Origin: Pedobacter frigiditerrae
Lineage (GTDB): Bacteria > Bacteroidota > Bacteroidia > Sphingobacteriales > Sphingobacteriaceae
Reading direction: 5' to 3'
Assembly (NCBI RefSeq): GCF_004331645.1
Contig: NZ_SJSK01000002.1
Coordinates: 248,001-312,000, forward strand
Length of the DNA stretch: 64,000 nt
The position numbers and the translations under genes were made by a program. The notes beneath the pieces were generated by a model. The model was not told where the DNA came from, searched no databases, and saw only the letters and a list, made by a program, of their open reading frames with translations. Numbering within the stretch: position 1 is the first letter of the stretch; each line of letters opens with the position of its first letter. This document shows positions 55,137 through 64,000 of the stretch, one piece after another.

Positions 55137-56564
55137 TTATGGAAGGATAGGTTCAAATTTCAAATAATCCAGGATGAGCGTATTTACGTTTTGCGAAGTA
55201 CTTGCAGCCGATTGTAACCTTAGTTGCAGTAAGCCTAGTTGTTGAGGAGTATACTCACCCAGTAATACTTCGGTGTAATTCAGTGGCGTAACTGCTTGGG
55301 TAGCGAATAGATCATATACTAAAGTAGTTGGATTATAGATGAAATATCGCTGAGTATAATTTGCTACTTGAGAATCACCCGTTGCACCCATAATTACCCT
55401 TGCATACACCTTATATTTAACTACAGGCAACTGACTGTAGATATAATTGATATAATAATCTGATACCCCATGATTATAAACTTCAATATCTTTATATAAA
55501 ACACCTTTGTCATCTAATTTTGTCCTATAAAAGGTATTACCTGTTCTGTCAGATCTAAAAGAGAACGGTCTTTCTCCTTCAATTTTAAATACTGGTACTT
55601 TATCCTTTAACCTAAAAGGTAAAGCGTTTACAACATAGACAATACCATTACTGGCACGGTAAGACTTTTGAATAGTTGCCTTGTTAATGGGAATTTTTAC
55701 ACCCCTAGTAGAGATTAGGGTATCAGGCAATTTATCTACAGTATATAAACCTCTAACAGCGAGATCTTTCACTAGTGCAGATTGAGTAAAATTTGGGTAG
55801 TAAGAAGATAGCTTTGCTGCTTCTGCGGTATAACCAGCGTCTTGTATCATAAAATAAGTAAACTGCTGGTTTTCTGTACGCAAATCAGCTACCGTACTCC
55901 AATAGGTATTTCTAGGTATCATTGGTGGATTTGGGGCAAAAATTGGCGTACCATTGGTATTGTAACCGATAATCGTCGCTTTCGCCGAGTCTATTACCAA
56001 GCCAGTTAGGCTACCGATATAACTGGTTTGTAGGGGTGCATCGGTACTGGTTAACAGATAATCCCAAACACTCAATTTAGTGGGTACCGCTTTATCGATG
56101 ATATATAGTGCACCGTTTTTCACGAACTGTCCTTGTCCAACAATGGCTGCTTCTTCAAAACTAGTACCAACCACAGTGGCAAATTTACCATTCTGTAAAT
56201 TCACTCTGATGGTATCATTTACTCCCTTAGAGGCTGCAATTATAGTGAGCGAAATGTGATTCGCTACAAAATCTTTCAACTTTGCGGGGTCACTACTGAT
56301 AGAAGCATCTAAACTAGCTAAAGCCGCATCTGTGGGAGCCCACACCGTATAAGATTGAGAATTTGCCAATATCAAATCATAACCAGTACTTTTTAAAAAG
56401 CTATTAAATTTGCTAAGGTTAGCTTGAGATCCTATTTTCTCACTTAGGTTAATTGTGTTGTCAACATTGGTTACCTCTAGGTGTTCGTCCATAGCGCTTT
56501 TACAGCTGCCTAAAAAAAACAGGGTGCTTAGTATCAGTAAGGTATTCAGTATATTTTTCTTCAT
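55137..56564 (-). CDS. FAS1 (fasciclin) domain lipoprotein
   Basis: 475 residues from the ATG at 56564, which places the lipoprotein signal LNTLLILSTLFFLGSCKSAM correctly; the longer start at 56606 is unlikely. One clear FAS1 domain spans about 40-175 (NLSKFNSFLKSTGYDLILAN, SYTVWAPTDAALASLDASIS, FVKNGALYIIDKAVPTKLSV). A second, divergent FAS1-like half follows with FTYFMIQDAGYTAEAAKLSS, and the end is a beta-rich unknown domain. FAS1 domains mediate adhesion or glycan contacts; several Bacteroidota SusCD loci carry such surface lipoproteins. It sits between FAS1-2 and SusC. Confidence 0.85.
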   Translation of the reverse strand: MKKNILNTLLILSTLFFLGSCKSAMDEHLEVTNVDNTINLSEKIGSQANLSKFNSFLKSTGYDLILANSQSYTVWAPTDAALASLDASISSDPAKLKDFVANHISLTIIAASKGVNDTIRVNLQNGKFATVVGTSFEEAAIVGQGQFVKNGALYIIDKAVPTKLSVWDYLLTSTDAPLQTSYIGSLTGLVIDSAKATIIGYNTNGTPIFAPNPPMIPRNTYWSTVADLRTENQQFTYFMIQDAGYTAEAAKLSSYYPNFTQSALVKDLAVRGLYTVDKLPDTLISTRGVKIPINKATIQKSYRASNGIVYVVNALPFRLKDKVPVFKIEGERPFSFRSDRTGNTFYRTKLDDKGVLYKDIEVYNHGVSDYYINYIYSQLPVVKYKVYARVIMGATGDSQVANYTQRYFIYNPTTLVYDLFATQAVTPLNYTEVLLGEYTPQQLGLLQLRLQSAASTSQNVNTLILDYLKFEPILP

Positions 56565-56630
56565 TATGTTATCTTTTATAAACCGTGAAGCATCTGCATG
56601 CCTCACAGTTCTAATAAATTGCTTTAACTT

Positions 56631-58436
56631 TTATGGTTTTTGAAATTGAACACCTTGCACAGAAAATCTAGGCCAGCCTTGCTCTGCATCAATTGGTATA
56701 AAGTGAATCATATCTAACCAAGTTTGATTTGTGGTTCCTGAACCTGCAATCATGGTCAGTCTTAAATAATGTCTGTCGGTGGTTTGTACATCAATTACCC
56801 CTGCCAATCGGCCCACACTTAAATTCCATCCAGTTGTATTGATCTGGTTTTGTCCTCTTAAAGTCCCCTGATAGTCGTTCGTAGTAGCCATGTAACGTTT
56901 AAAGCCATTGGTCATCATCAATGCATCTGCCGATGCCAGGGCCGCAGTTGTAGAATTAATTCCAGAAGAAGAAAGATCTTGCCTAAAATCTACCGTATTT
57001 GGCAAAACTTGTGGGTTTGGTTTTCCAATATCGAAACCTGCTTGGAAGGCTACAGAAGAACCATTAGCTGCATAACATATCCAAACTTTATATTTGCCTT
57101 TAACCAACATTGGCGTCCTAAATTCAACATATTTTAATCTTGCGGTACTTGAACCGACAGATAAATCAAGCATATCATTTGCATTATATTTACGGCTACC
57201 ATTAGGTACCGTAACATAATTGTATCTACTTCCTTGGGATACAGGTACCAGATCACCAAAATCCACACCTGCCAATGTAGAAACTTTGTTAGGATACAAT
57301 TCAATAGTAGCTGCAGCAGCTCCCCTCCATTTTGGATTTGCCCTTAACTCTGGTTGATCTGCAACATCAAAATAGACTGGGGCTTGCACACGAACCTTAA
57401 TGGTAAATGGTTTTTTAACTTCGTGTTGTACACCATTAGAGGCGGTTACGTCACTATAAGTCCTGTTAATCTCTACCCCAGGTTCTATTACACCTGCAAA
57501 TTCATCTTCATTTAACAACACACTTTGTCCAGCAAACTTAGTGGTAATTACCTCCTTAGGTGCCAAAGTATAAATGGCAGGTGTGGTGATAATATCCGGC
57601 ACATAAGTAGGTCCAGTAGAAATATGATAAGCCATATACAACCATAAACTATCAGTATGCAGCTTAGGGTTACCAGATTTAGAATACCTAGCTTTAAAAC
57701 TAGCATAAGTAGAAAATCCAGCAGCTTTTAATGCAGAATCTGATTCTAGGATAACGGTTTGAAACCTTCTAGTGGTATCTATAACGGTCGCACCATCTAC
57801 ATTTAGAGAGTCATAGAACCCTGTCTCCTTAAAGGCTTGGGTAAAATAAGTGTAGCGTGCATTTCCTTCAATACTTTTTGCTAAACTTAAGCTAGCGGGA
57901 ATAAGCACATGGTCCATTACATGAATAATACCGTTACCTAATCGCACATTAGACTTGGTAATTTTTGCTAGTTTATTCACAATGTAGCTACTTACGCCAG
58001 CTTCATTTTTAACGCCGGTTTGAAGATACTGACCATATAAAGTGATTTGCGCCAATTTACCATCAGAAAAACGACTAGTGGCTACTGTATCTGGCAATAA
58101 ATGATACTTAACCATATTTTTTGCCTCTTCAACAGTTAACTGATCAACACCAGTTTTATTATTAGTTTTAAGCCAAGCAGTAATGGCGTCATTGGTTGGC
58201 GTAAATAAGGTAAATTTACCATAAGCACCCAAATAACCATTGGTTCCAGATCGCTTTATAATCTGCGTCATCAACGAAAACTGATCTGGATATTTTTCCA
58301 AATAGCCTGTGATGTTTACATCTTCAGTTGTACTTTGTGTGTATTGCTCTTGTTTACAAGAATTGATCAATACCAAAGTTAAAGTGCAAATAACTGCCAC
58401 TATGGCAAAATTGCGAACATTGAAATTATTTTTCAT
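56631..58436 (-). CDS. FAS1 (fasciclin) domain lipoprotein with C-terminal beta domain
   Basis: 601 residues from ATG 58436 (10 bases after SusD1). Lipoprotein signal VICTLTLVLINSCKQEQY. Tandem FAS1 domains: DQFSLMTQIIKRSGTNGYLG, KFTLFTPTNDAITAWLKTNN, GNGIIHVMDHVLIPASLSLA; then RYTYFTQAFKETGFYDSLNV and ILESDSALKAAGFSTYASFK for the second. The C-terminal half (from about 390) is a beta-sandwich-like region (ARLKYVEFRTPMLVKGKYKV) that may bind carbohydrate. Operon partner of SusCD pair 1. Confidence 0.85.
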   Translation of the reverse strand: MKNNFNVRNFAIVAVICTLTLVLINSCKQEQYTQSTTEDVNITGYLEKYPDQFSLMTQIIKRSGTNGYLGAYGKFTLFTPTNDAITAWLKTNNKTGVDQLTVEEAKNMVKYHLLPDTVATSRFSDGKLAQITLYGQYLQTGVKNEAGVSSYIVNKLAKITKSNVRLGNGIIHVMDHVLIPASLSLAKSIEGNARYTYFTQAFKETGFYDSLNVDGATVIDTTRRFQTVILESDSALKAAGFSTYASFKARYSKSGNPKLHTDSLWLYMAYHISTGPTYVPDIITTPAIYTLAPKEVITTKFAGQSVLLNEDEFAGVIEPGVEINRTYSDVTASNGVQHEVKKPFTIKVRVQAPVYFDVADQPELRANPKWRGAAAATIELYPNKVSTLAGVDFGDLVPVSQGSRYNYVTVPNGSRKYNANDMLDLSVGSSTARLKYVEFRTPMLVKGKYKVWICYAANGSSVAFQAGFDIGKPNPQVLPNTVDFRQDLSSSGINSTTAALASADALMMTNGFKRYMATTNDYQGTLRGQNQINTTGWNLSVGRLAGVIDVQTTDRHYLRLTMIAGSGTTNQTWLDMIHFIPIDAEQGWPRFSVQGVQFQKP

Positions 58437-58445
58437 GATGATCAT

Positions 58446-59921
58446 TTATTTCGTGTAAAATGGATTTTGAACCAATAATGGATCTGCGAAAAGTTCCGAA
58501 TCTGCTATTGGCATATAGTGACTATTCAAATCTCTGTATTTAGTAATTGCAGATTGCTGAATGAGCGGAGAAACTGTTCTCGATACCATATCAAGCAGAA
58601 CGCTTAATCTTCTATAGTTATCTCTTTTAGCTACACGAAGCAAATCATACCAACGTTTACCTTCAAATGCAAACTCACGAGAACGCTCAGCTAAAATATA
58701 GTCTACCACAGCATCAGCGTCTCCTGGATCTGGCGTTTGCGCACTAGCAGTTACAGCATTTCTTTTTAACCTAATTTCATCAATGATGGCAATTGCCTCA
58801 GCACCACCTCCGGTCATGGCAAGCGCTTCAGCTTTGAGTAACATGATATCGCTGATCCTATAAGCTTGCCAATTCACATAAGATGGATTTTCAGTGCCCC
58901 ATTTTACAATCGCTAAGTCTCCACTATTAAAGAATTCGCCAGCCCTTATATCGAAGAAACGATCAGGGTCCACATCGTCTGAAGGAAATACATCGGTAGT
59001 TAAATAATTATTCGTCATAAAACGTTTTCGTCCCTGTATCAATAAGTTATAAAACACGTTGTTAATAGAACTTTTATTACTGAATTCAAAAATAGTTTCT
59101 GTAGAACTCCCATTATAAAATACATTGGTGTACCAAGAGCCTGTTCCGTTTTGCAATGCATAAAGCTGTGAATTGATAATTTTGTTACATGCAGTGATAC
59201 ATTCAGTATAATTGTCCATCCATAAATACACATCTGCTAATAAAGCATTAACGGTATTCTTTGTAACTCTTCCCTTATCAGATGCTGTATTACCATAGGT
59301 GTTTACGGCACCAGCCTCAGCTTTTTTCAAGTCCGAAACAATTTGAGCCAATACAGTCGCAGCAGTACTTTTAGGCAAATTTTCCAAGTCAGTATCCTTT
59401 GCGGTCGAAGTAAGTTTTAATGGCACATCTCTCCAAGTTTTAACCAAGTAAAAATACATCATCGCCCTCATGGTTAACGCCTCTGCACTATAAGCATTCA
59501 ATTGTGCATCAGTTAAGGTTGGATCTGTAGCCTTCACTCCTGGTGAATAATCCAAAACCGTATTGCAATAATTAATTGTCCTGTAAAAAGCTGCCCAACT
59601 GCTCAGCGAAGTAGAAGATACAATGTTAACGTCAATTGCATTAACCTCATCTTGTGTAACACCTGCCGCAGCTGCCACCATATCTGCTCTAATTTCACCT
59701 TGTACAAATATCCACTCGGTAAGGGCTTTATCACCAACCCCAGGAGGAGGTGCTAATAACGAAGTATAAATGCCTGCTACAGCAGCTTGAATATCTTCTT
59801 TGGTTTTCCAAAAAGCTTCTCGGGTAATCCCATCACGAGGCTTTAAGTCTAACCATTTATTGCATGAGCAAGCTGTGATCAATAACAACACAAGGCTTGA
59901 TTGATATATAATTTTCTTCAT
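58446..59921 (-). CDS. SusD/RagB outer-membrane glycan-binding lipoprotein 1
   Basis: 491 residues. Lipoprotein signal YQSSLVLLLITACSCNKWLD, then the SusD opening KPRDGITREAFWKTKEDIQA and AVAGIYTSLLAPPPGVGDKA. Central TPR-like helices include LTMRAMMYFYLVKTWRDVPL and NALLADVYLWMDNYTECITA. The end has LAERSREFAFEGKRWYDLLR and VAKRDNYRRL, the RxREFAFEGKRWYDLLR family signature, closing with MPIADSELFADPLLVQNPFY. Located 6 bases after its SusC partner. Confidence 0.96.
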   Translation of the reverse strand: MKKIIYQSSLVLLLITACSCNKWLDLKPRDGITREAFWKTKEDIQAAVAGIYTSLLAPPPGVGDKALTEWIFVQGEIRADMVAAAAGVTQDEVNAIDVNIVSSTSLSSWAAFYRTINYCNTVLDYSPGVKATDPTLTDAQLNAYSAEALTMRAMMYFYLVKTWRDVPLKLTSTAKDTDLENLPKSTAATVLAQIVSDLKKAEAGAVNTYGNTASDKGRVTKNTVNALLADVYLWMDNYTECITACNKIINSQLYALQNGTGSWYTNVFYNGSSTETIFEFSNKSSINNVFYNLLIQGRKRFMTNNYLTTDVFPSDDVDPDRFFDIRAGEFFNSGDLAIVKWGTENPSYVNWQAYRISDIMLLKAEALAMTGGGAEAIAIIDEIRLKRNAVTASAQTPDPGDADAVVDYILAERSREFAFEGKRWYDLLRVAKRDNYRRLSVLLDMVSRTVSPLIQQSAITKYRDLNSHYMPIADSELFADPLLVQNPFYTK

Positions 59922-59927
59922 ATCTGA

Positions 59928-62900
59928 TTAAAAATTTGCGGTTAAACCTAAAGTAATTGTTTTGATTGGAGGCGTGGTAGAATTATCTACCACAGTTGAG
60001 AATGCAGTTAACTTTACTGGCACTTCTGGATCTTGTCCTGTGTATTTAGTAAAAGTTAAGATATTCTCTGCCATGATATTTATACTCAAGCTTTTCATAC
60101 CCAATCTTTTCATGAAATTTTTGCTAAAATCATATTTTGCAGTGATACTTCTCAATCTTAAGTAAGAACCATCTTCAACGTAACGATCTGATCCTAAGAA
60201 ATTAAAGCCACCACCATAAACTGCTCTTGGCATATCAGTAACATCTCCTTCAGATTTCCATCTACGTAGTACGGCAGTACTTTGGTTGCTGAAACCATTC
60301 ATGTTAGTAGTCGTAATTTTCGTGCCATTGATAACCTGATAGCCTGTACGATAACTAAAATTCGCACCAAGCCTGATGTTACCAAATAGGGTTATTCCTG
60401 TTCCAAATCCACCTGTAAATTTTGGATTTCCACTCCCTAAGTAAACAATATCCTTATAATCAATATTACCGTCATGGTTGGTATCTTCATACATCGAATC
60501 ACCCGGTTGGAAAGTGTAGTCTATAGATGGGTAAGCAAAACGCATGTAAACCTTCTGGCCATTTGGCCCAATGATTTGGTTACCACTTTCATCAAGAGCA
60601 ATGGTAGAATTTAAATCCTTGTAAACACCTTTGAATTTAAACCCGTAGAACGAACCAAATGGGTTGTTTTCTTGCACAAATACTTTAAATACATTATTTG
60701 AGGTTACTTTTCCGTTATTTTCCCTTGGATACAAAGGAGAGATTTCACGAATGATATTTTCATTGTGTGAGATATTAAAATTAAAATCAACCCTAATGTT
60801 TTTCTTTTTAACCAAATTGGCAAAAATGGCAAATTCCCATCCTTGGTTATCCATCGTACCCACGTTCATATCCACCGCTCCATAGCCATTATAATTGGCC
60901 ACCTGTAAGTCTGGGTAAAACAAATCAGAAGTACGTTTGCGATAGATATCAAATTCCATTGATACGGCATTTTTAAACATCGCTAAGTTAACCCCTACGT
61001 TAGATTGCGCTACTTTTTCCCATCTTAAATCAGCTAATTCTAGGTTGTTGGCATAAACACCAGCATTGCCTAAATAACTAAATCCATAATTTTGATAGGT
61101 ATTTAAATAAGTATAATCATATTTTGGCGCATTACCTGCCAAACCATAACTAGCCCTAAAACTAAAATCATCAATAAAACTGGCTGTTTTTTTCATAAAC
61201 GGCTCACCAGAGACTCTCCATCTTACTGAAGCAGAAGGGAATACACCATAACGATTATTTGGGCCAAATTTCGAGTTACCATCTCCACGAACACTACCGA
61301 TGAAGATGTAACGGTCTAAATATTTGTAGATTCCTTGAACTAATAAACCAACTGAACGAGTTTGTCCGTATGAAGAATAAGCAGAACCAGTTGTATTATT
61401 ACGACTATCAATGGAAGGATCAGCTAAATAAGAAGAAGCTGTATTGGTAGAAAACATTCCTTGACCAGTTCGTCTTCCATCATAAGCATCAAATCTGGTA
61501 AATAACCCTAGATCGTGTTTTTCGTTTAATTTTGGTTTATATTCTAAGGTTATAAATGAAGTCATACTAAAAGCATCACCATCACTATCACCAGCAGAAT
61601 TAACATAGGCATCGGTAAATGGTCTACCTGTGGCAATTTGAGGTAAAAATGTTTTGGTTTTGGTATTATTAATATCCGCCTGGAAATTAGCGGTAAGATT
61701 TAGCTTATTATCTGGCAGAATTTTATACTGTAAGCTAAACTTTGGAATTACTCGCTCTCCTAACTGGTGGTTATTAGCAGACATTACAAACGCTAACGGA
61801 TTATAAGTGCCTGGATAGGTTCCTTGGGCAGTAGACGATGGACTAAAATAGTTAGACGTAATATTGCCATATTCATCATATTCAAACACAGCCTGATTGG
61901 GCATTTTTTGATACGCGATATCTCTTGACACGTTTCTAGAACCCCTATCTTGATATAAATTCTGATTATCGATATGGGTATACACAAAATCTGCTTGGAA
62001 TTTAATTTTATTGGATACTTGATAATCTAAATTTACCCTTGCACTCAACCTGCCTAAACTTGTACCTCGGGTTGTTCCTTCTTGGTTAAAATAGTTTAAA
62101 GATGCACGATACCTCGCTTTTTCACCTCCTCCAGAAATAGAAAGGTTATGATCTTGTAAATAACCTACACGAGTAATGGCATCTAACCAATTGGTGTTAT
62201 TGCTAAAGTTATAATAGTTATAAGGATCATTACGATCATACTGAAATTGTTTGGCAAACTCTGAAGTAGAGAACTGACGACCGGCATTATAATACTCTTC
62301 TAAAATTAAGGTAGAATATTGATTACCATTTAACATAGGGATTGGACCAGGTTGTTTAGAAAAAGAACCTTTAAAATTATAACTAATGGCAGGTGGACCA
62401 ACAGCTCCCCTTTTGGTGGTAATTACCAACACACCATTGGCGGCCCTAGAACCCCAAATAGAAGTCGCGGCTGCATCCTTTAGTACACTAATTTCTAAAA
62501 TGTCTGAGGGAGCAATATTTAATAATTGTCCGTAATTGTTTTCGTCCGAAGTGGCAAAGTTGAAATCACTAGGGATAGAAATGTCATAAGGCATTCCATC
62601 AACCACGATTAAAGGGTCTACTGCACCGTTGATAGAAGAAGTACCACGAATACGAATCTGCATCGGTGCACCCGGATCTCCACTGGTTGATGCAATATCT
62701 ATACCCGATAAGCGCCCTTGCAAGGCCACATCAATTGAGGCTGCCTGCATATCTTCTAATTCTTTAGCATTGATGGTTGAGATTGCCCCTGTTTGATCCC
62801 TTTTATCAATGGTCATCCCACTACCTGTATTAGATTTAGCCCGAGATACAATTTTCACCTCATCCATTTGGTTGTTTTCAGGCTCTAATTGAAAGTTAAT

Positions 62901-63194
62901 CACTGCTTTATCAATAGCGATTGGCGTTGTAGATTTATAACCGATAAAAGAGACCCTAATTTTATGGCTCGGATCGGTTACGGTCATAGAGTAGTTCCCA
63001 TCTATATCAGTAGAAACTCCCCTTACTATACGTCCATCTTTATCAAGAATAACAACGGAAGCACCTACAACTGCATCTTTATCTTTTTTATCAATAATCT
63101 TACCCTTAACATTGGTGATTTGTGCACTTGCACTTAAAGACACCAGCAAGCAGCAAACGATTATACAAAAACTATATATATATTTTTTAGTCAT
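59928..63194 (-). CDS. SusC/RagA TonB-dependent outer-membrane transporter 1
   Basis: 1088 residues. Signal peptide SFCIIVCCLLVSLSASAQIT; carboxypeptidase-D-like domain (KGKIIDKKDKDAVVGASVVI, GNYSMTVTDPSHKIRVSFIG); plug with IDVALQGRLSGIDIASTSGD, DPLIVVDGMPYDISIPSDFN and the Sus signature ILEISVLKDAAATSIWGSRA then ANGVLVITTKRG. A long barrel follows and the protein ends TITLGLTANF with a terminal Phe. It forms the pump with SusD1. The gap to the FAS1 gene upstream is only 13 bases. Confidence 0.97.
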   Translation of the reverse strand: MTKKYIYSFCIIVCCLLVSLSASAQITNVKGKIIDKKDKDAVVGASVVILDKDGRIVRGVSTDIDGNYSMTVTDPSHKIRVSFIGYKSTTPIAIDKAVINFQLEPENNQMDEVKIVSRAKSNTGSGMTIDKRDQTGAISTINAKELEDMQAASIDVALQGRLSGIDIASTSGDPGAPMQIRIRGTSSINGAVDPLIVVDGMPYDISIPSDFNFATSDENNYGQLLNIAPSDILEISVLKDAAATSIWGSRAANGVLVITTKRGAVGPPAISYNFKGSFSKQPGPIPMLNGNQYSTLILEEYYNAGRQFSTSEFAKQFQYDRNDPYNYYNFSNNTNWLDAITRVGYLQDHNLSISGGGEKARYRASLNYFNQEGTTRGTSLGRLSARVNLDYQVSNKIKFQADFVYTHIDNQNLYQDRGSRNVSRDIAYQKMPNQAVFEYDEYGNITSNYFSPSSTAQGTYPGTYNPLAFVMSANNHQLGERVIPKFSLQYKILPDNKLNLTANFQADINNTKTKTFLPQIATGRPFTDAYVNSAGDSDGDAFSMTSFITLEYKPKLNEKHDLGLFTRFDAYDGRRTGQGMFSTNTASSYLADPSIDSRNNTTGSAYSSYGQTRSVGLLVQGIYKYLDRYIFIGSVRGDGNSKFGPNNRYGVFPSASVRWRVSGEPFMKKTASFIDDFSFRASYGLAGNAPKYDYTYLNTYQNYGFSYLGNAGVYANNLELADLRWEKVAQSNVGVNLAMFKNAVSMEFDIYRKRTSDLFYPDLQVANYNGYGAVDMNVGTMDNQGWEFAIFANLVKKKNIRVDFNFNISHNENIIREISPLYPRENNGKVTSNNVFKVFVQENNPFGSFYGFKFKGVYKDLNSTIALDESGNQIIGPNGQKVYMRFAYPSIDYTFQPGDSMYEDTNHDGNIDYKDIVYLGSGNPKFTGGFGTGITLFGNIRLGANFSYRTGYQVINGTKITTTNMNGFSNQSTAVLRRWKSEGDVTDMPRAVYGGGFNFLGSDRYVEDGSYLRLRSITAKYDFSKNFMKRLGMKSLSINIMAENILTFTKYTGQDPEVPVKLTAFSTVVDNSTTPPIKTITLGLTANF

Positions 63195-63207
63195 CTTAGC
63201 GTATGGT

Positions 63208-64000
63208 TTAGAATTGATATTTTAAATAGTTGTTGATCTGGTGAATTACTGTTCTGTTAGAAAGCACATTACTTCTATCAGACGGCCCTAACAATGCATT
63301 AGCTGTTCTATTGGTAACATCGGTAAATGTTAATGAACTTGTAGTATTGGTTGTTACCCTCACAAGAGAAGTATTACCATTGTCATCTTTATATAAGGTT
63401 TCGTAGGCGCCGGTTTTTTGTCCATCGCTGGCAACAGAAGTTTTATTAATAATGTGGTACTGAATAAATTGAGATATTAGATTCTTTCCAATTAAATCAG
63501 AAGGATTATAGGTCGGTACGCCTGTTGTGGTATTCCCGGGAAGAACTCCATCCTTAACAGCTTGTGTAATAGCAGCTTTTGTTGGAATAAGGACAGTGTA
63601 AAAAACACCATCTGACACCCCAGTAATAGCCCCTGAAGTAGTATTATAAATTTGACTTGTTTTTAAGAATTGATAAAAATCATAATATGGATCAGTAACC
63701 AATGTACCATAACGTTCGATATGCCTTGCCACTGCTAATGGAGTATAAGTCAAAGCCTCTTTACCATATACAGCAGATCCGTTTACAGCACTATTTACTG
63801 AATCTATTGGAATGGTTTGTTTAGCTACCACAGTACTATCTGAAGTACCGGCAGAACTTAATTTACCTGCATTATATTTAATGTATTCTCCATTTGAAGC
63901 TTCAAGAATTCCAGAACCAGCGAAATCTGGCACCTCTCTGTTACCCAATGGGATAATGTGTGTTTGTAAAATACGTCTAAGCGCAGCATTGTCTCCTCGT
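63208..64000 (-). CDS. FAS1 (fasciclin) domain protein, N-terminal part cut by window edge
   Basis: The frame is open through base 64000, so the start is outside the window; a TTG at 63948 is not the true start. Upstream of it the frame reads NAALRRILQTHIIPLGNREV, the FAS1 helix typical of these proteins. A second FAS1 unit follows with DPYYDFYQFLKTSQIYNTTS, VFYTVLIPTKAAITQAVKDG, NLISQFIQYHIINKTSVASD and SDRSNVLSNRTVIHQINNYL. It is the gene immediately before SusC1 on the same strand. The total length and the signal peptide cannot be judged. Confidence 0.85.
   Translation of the reverse strand, partial: RGDNAALRRILQTHIIPLGNREVPDFAGSGILEASNGEYIKYNAGKLSSAGTSDSTVVAKQTIPIDSVNSAVNGSAVYGKEALTYTPLAVARHIERYGTLVTDPYYDFYQFLKTSQIYNTTSGAITGVSDGVFYTVLIPTKAAITQAVKDGVLPGNTTTGVPTYNPSDLIGKNLISQFIQYHIINKTSVASDGQKTGAYETLYKDDNGNTSLVRVTTNTTSSLTFTDVTNRTANALLGPSDRSNVLSNRTVIHQINNYLKYQF

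Overview
The window looks like a chromosomal piece of a Bacteroidota bacterium, most probably a Pedobacter-like member of the Sphingobacteriaceae. The reasons are low GC, SusC/SusD pairs, a hybrid two-component regulator, an AraC regulator, fasciclin-domain lipoproteins, a Kdp operon with a split KdpD, many secreted glycoside hydrolases and almost no Shine-Dalgarno sites. The taxonomic call rests on gene families recalled from memory, not on a search.

Layout. 0-7 kb: a truncated GH105 gene and a large hybrid sensor/AraC regulator, followed by a decayed SusD fragment, its old terminator and an NHL-propeller fragment, i.e. the eroded side of a pectin utilisation locus. 7-14.4 kb: DUF1223 protein, Ohr/OsmC peroxidase, secreted alpha/beta hydrolase, a LytS/LytTR two-component pair, an ABC-F ATPase and an AraC regulator. 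14.5-16.3 kb: a GH29 fucosidase. 16.6-25.6 kb: a kdp operon on the minus strand (small ORF, kdpF, kdpA, kdpB, kdpC, porin, two small membrane ORFs, KdpD sensor domain only, separate histidine kinase). 25.8-30.6 kb: a sigma54-type response regulator apparently co-transcribed with an M20 deacylase and a GNAT acyltransferase, divergent from an aspartate kinase. 30.6-34.4 kb: prohibitin-like protein, REC-only regulator, a three-copy structured repeat, a broken OmpA-like gene and two repeat arrays. 34.4-44.7 kb: a fucose-oriented glycosidase operon (DUF1593, DUF4038, GH43, GH95, sugar mutarotase, GH29) divergent from a LacI regulator with three ATCGAT-centred palindromes between them. 45.4-47.7 kb: DUF6263 protein and GH28. 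48.3-50 kb: three unrecognised small secreted proteins sharing one upstream element. 50-64 kb: one long operon of FAS1-SusC-SusD-FAS1-FAS1-SusC-SusD that runs off the right edge.

How it fits together. Most of the window serves capture and breakdown of plant or algal polysaccharide (pectin-type backbone enzymes GH105 and GH28, fucosidases GH29/GH95, GH43, SusCD pairs). The middle is a potassium/osmotic-stress block in which regulator, acyltransferase, deacylase and aspartokinase sit together.

The most unusual signal is not a gene. Four gene-free intervals (6.13, 33.5, 34.05 and 44.9 kb) carry short direct repeats whose cores recur at 11-bp steps, each interval with a different unit sequence. 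Two arrays end in a perfect palindrome built on the last unit and a third has an inverted copy of its last units nearby. Other leads are a three-copy hairpin repeat with compensatory stem changes (32.3-32.7 kb), a 23-bp-spaced direct repeat upstream of three small secreted proteins, and three unannotated-size membrane microproteins in the kdp operon.
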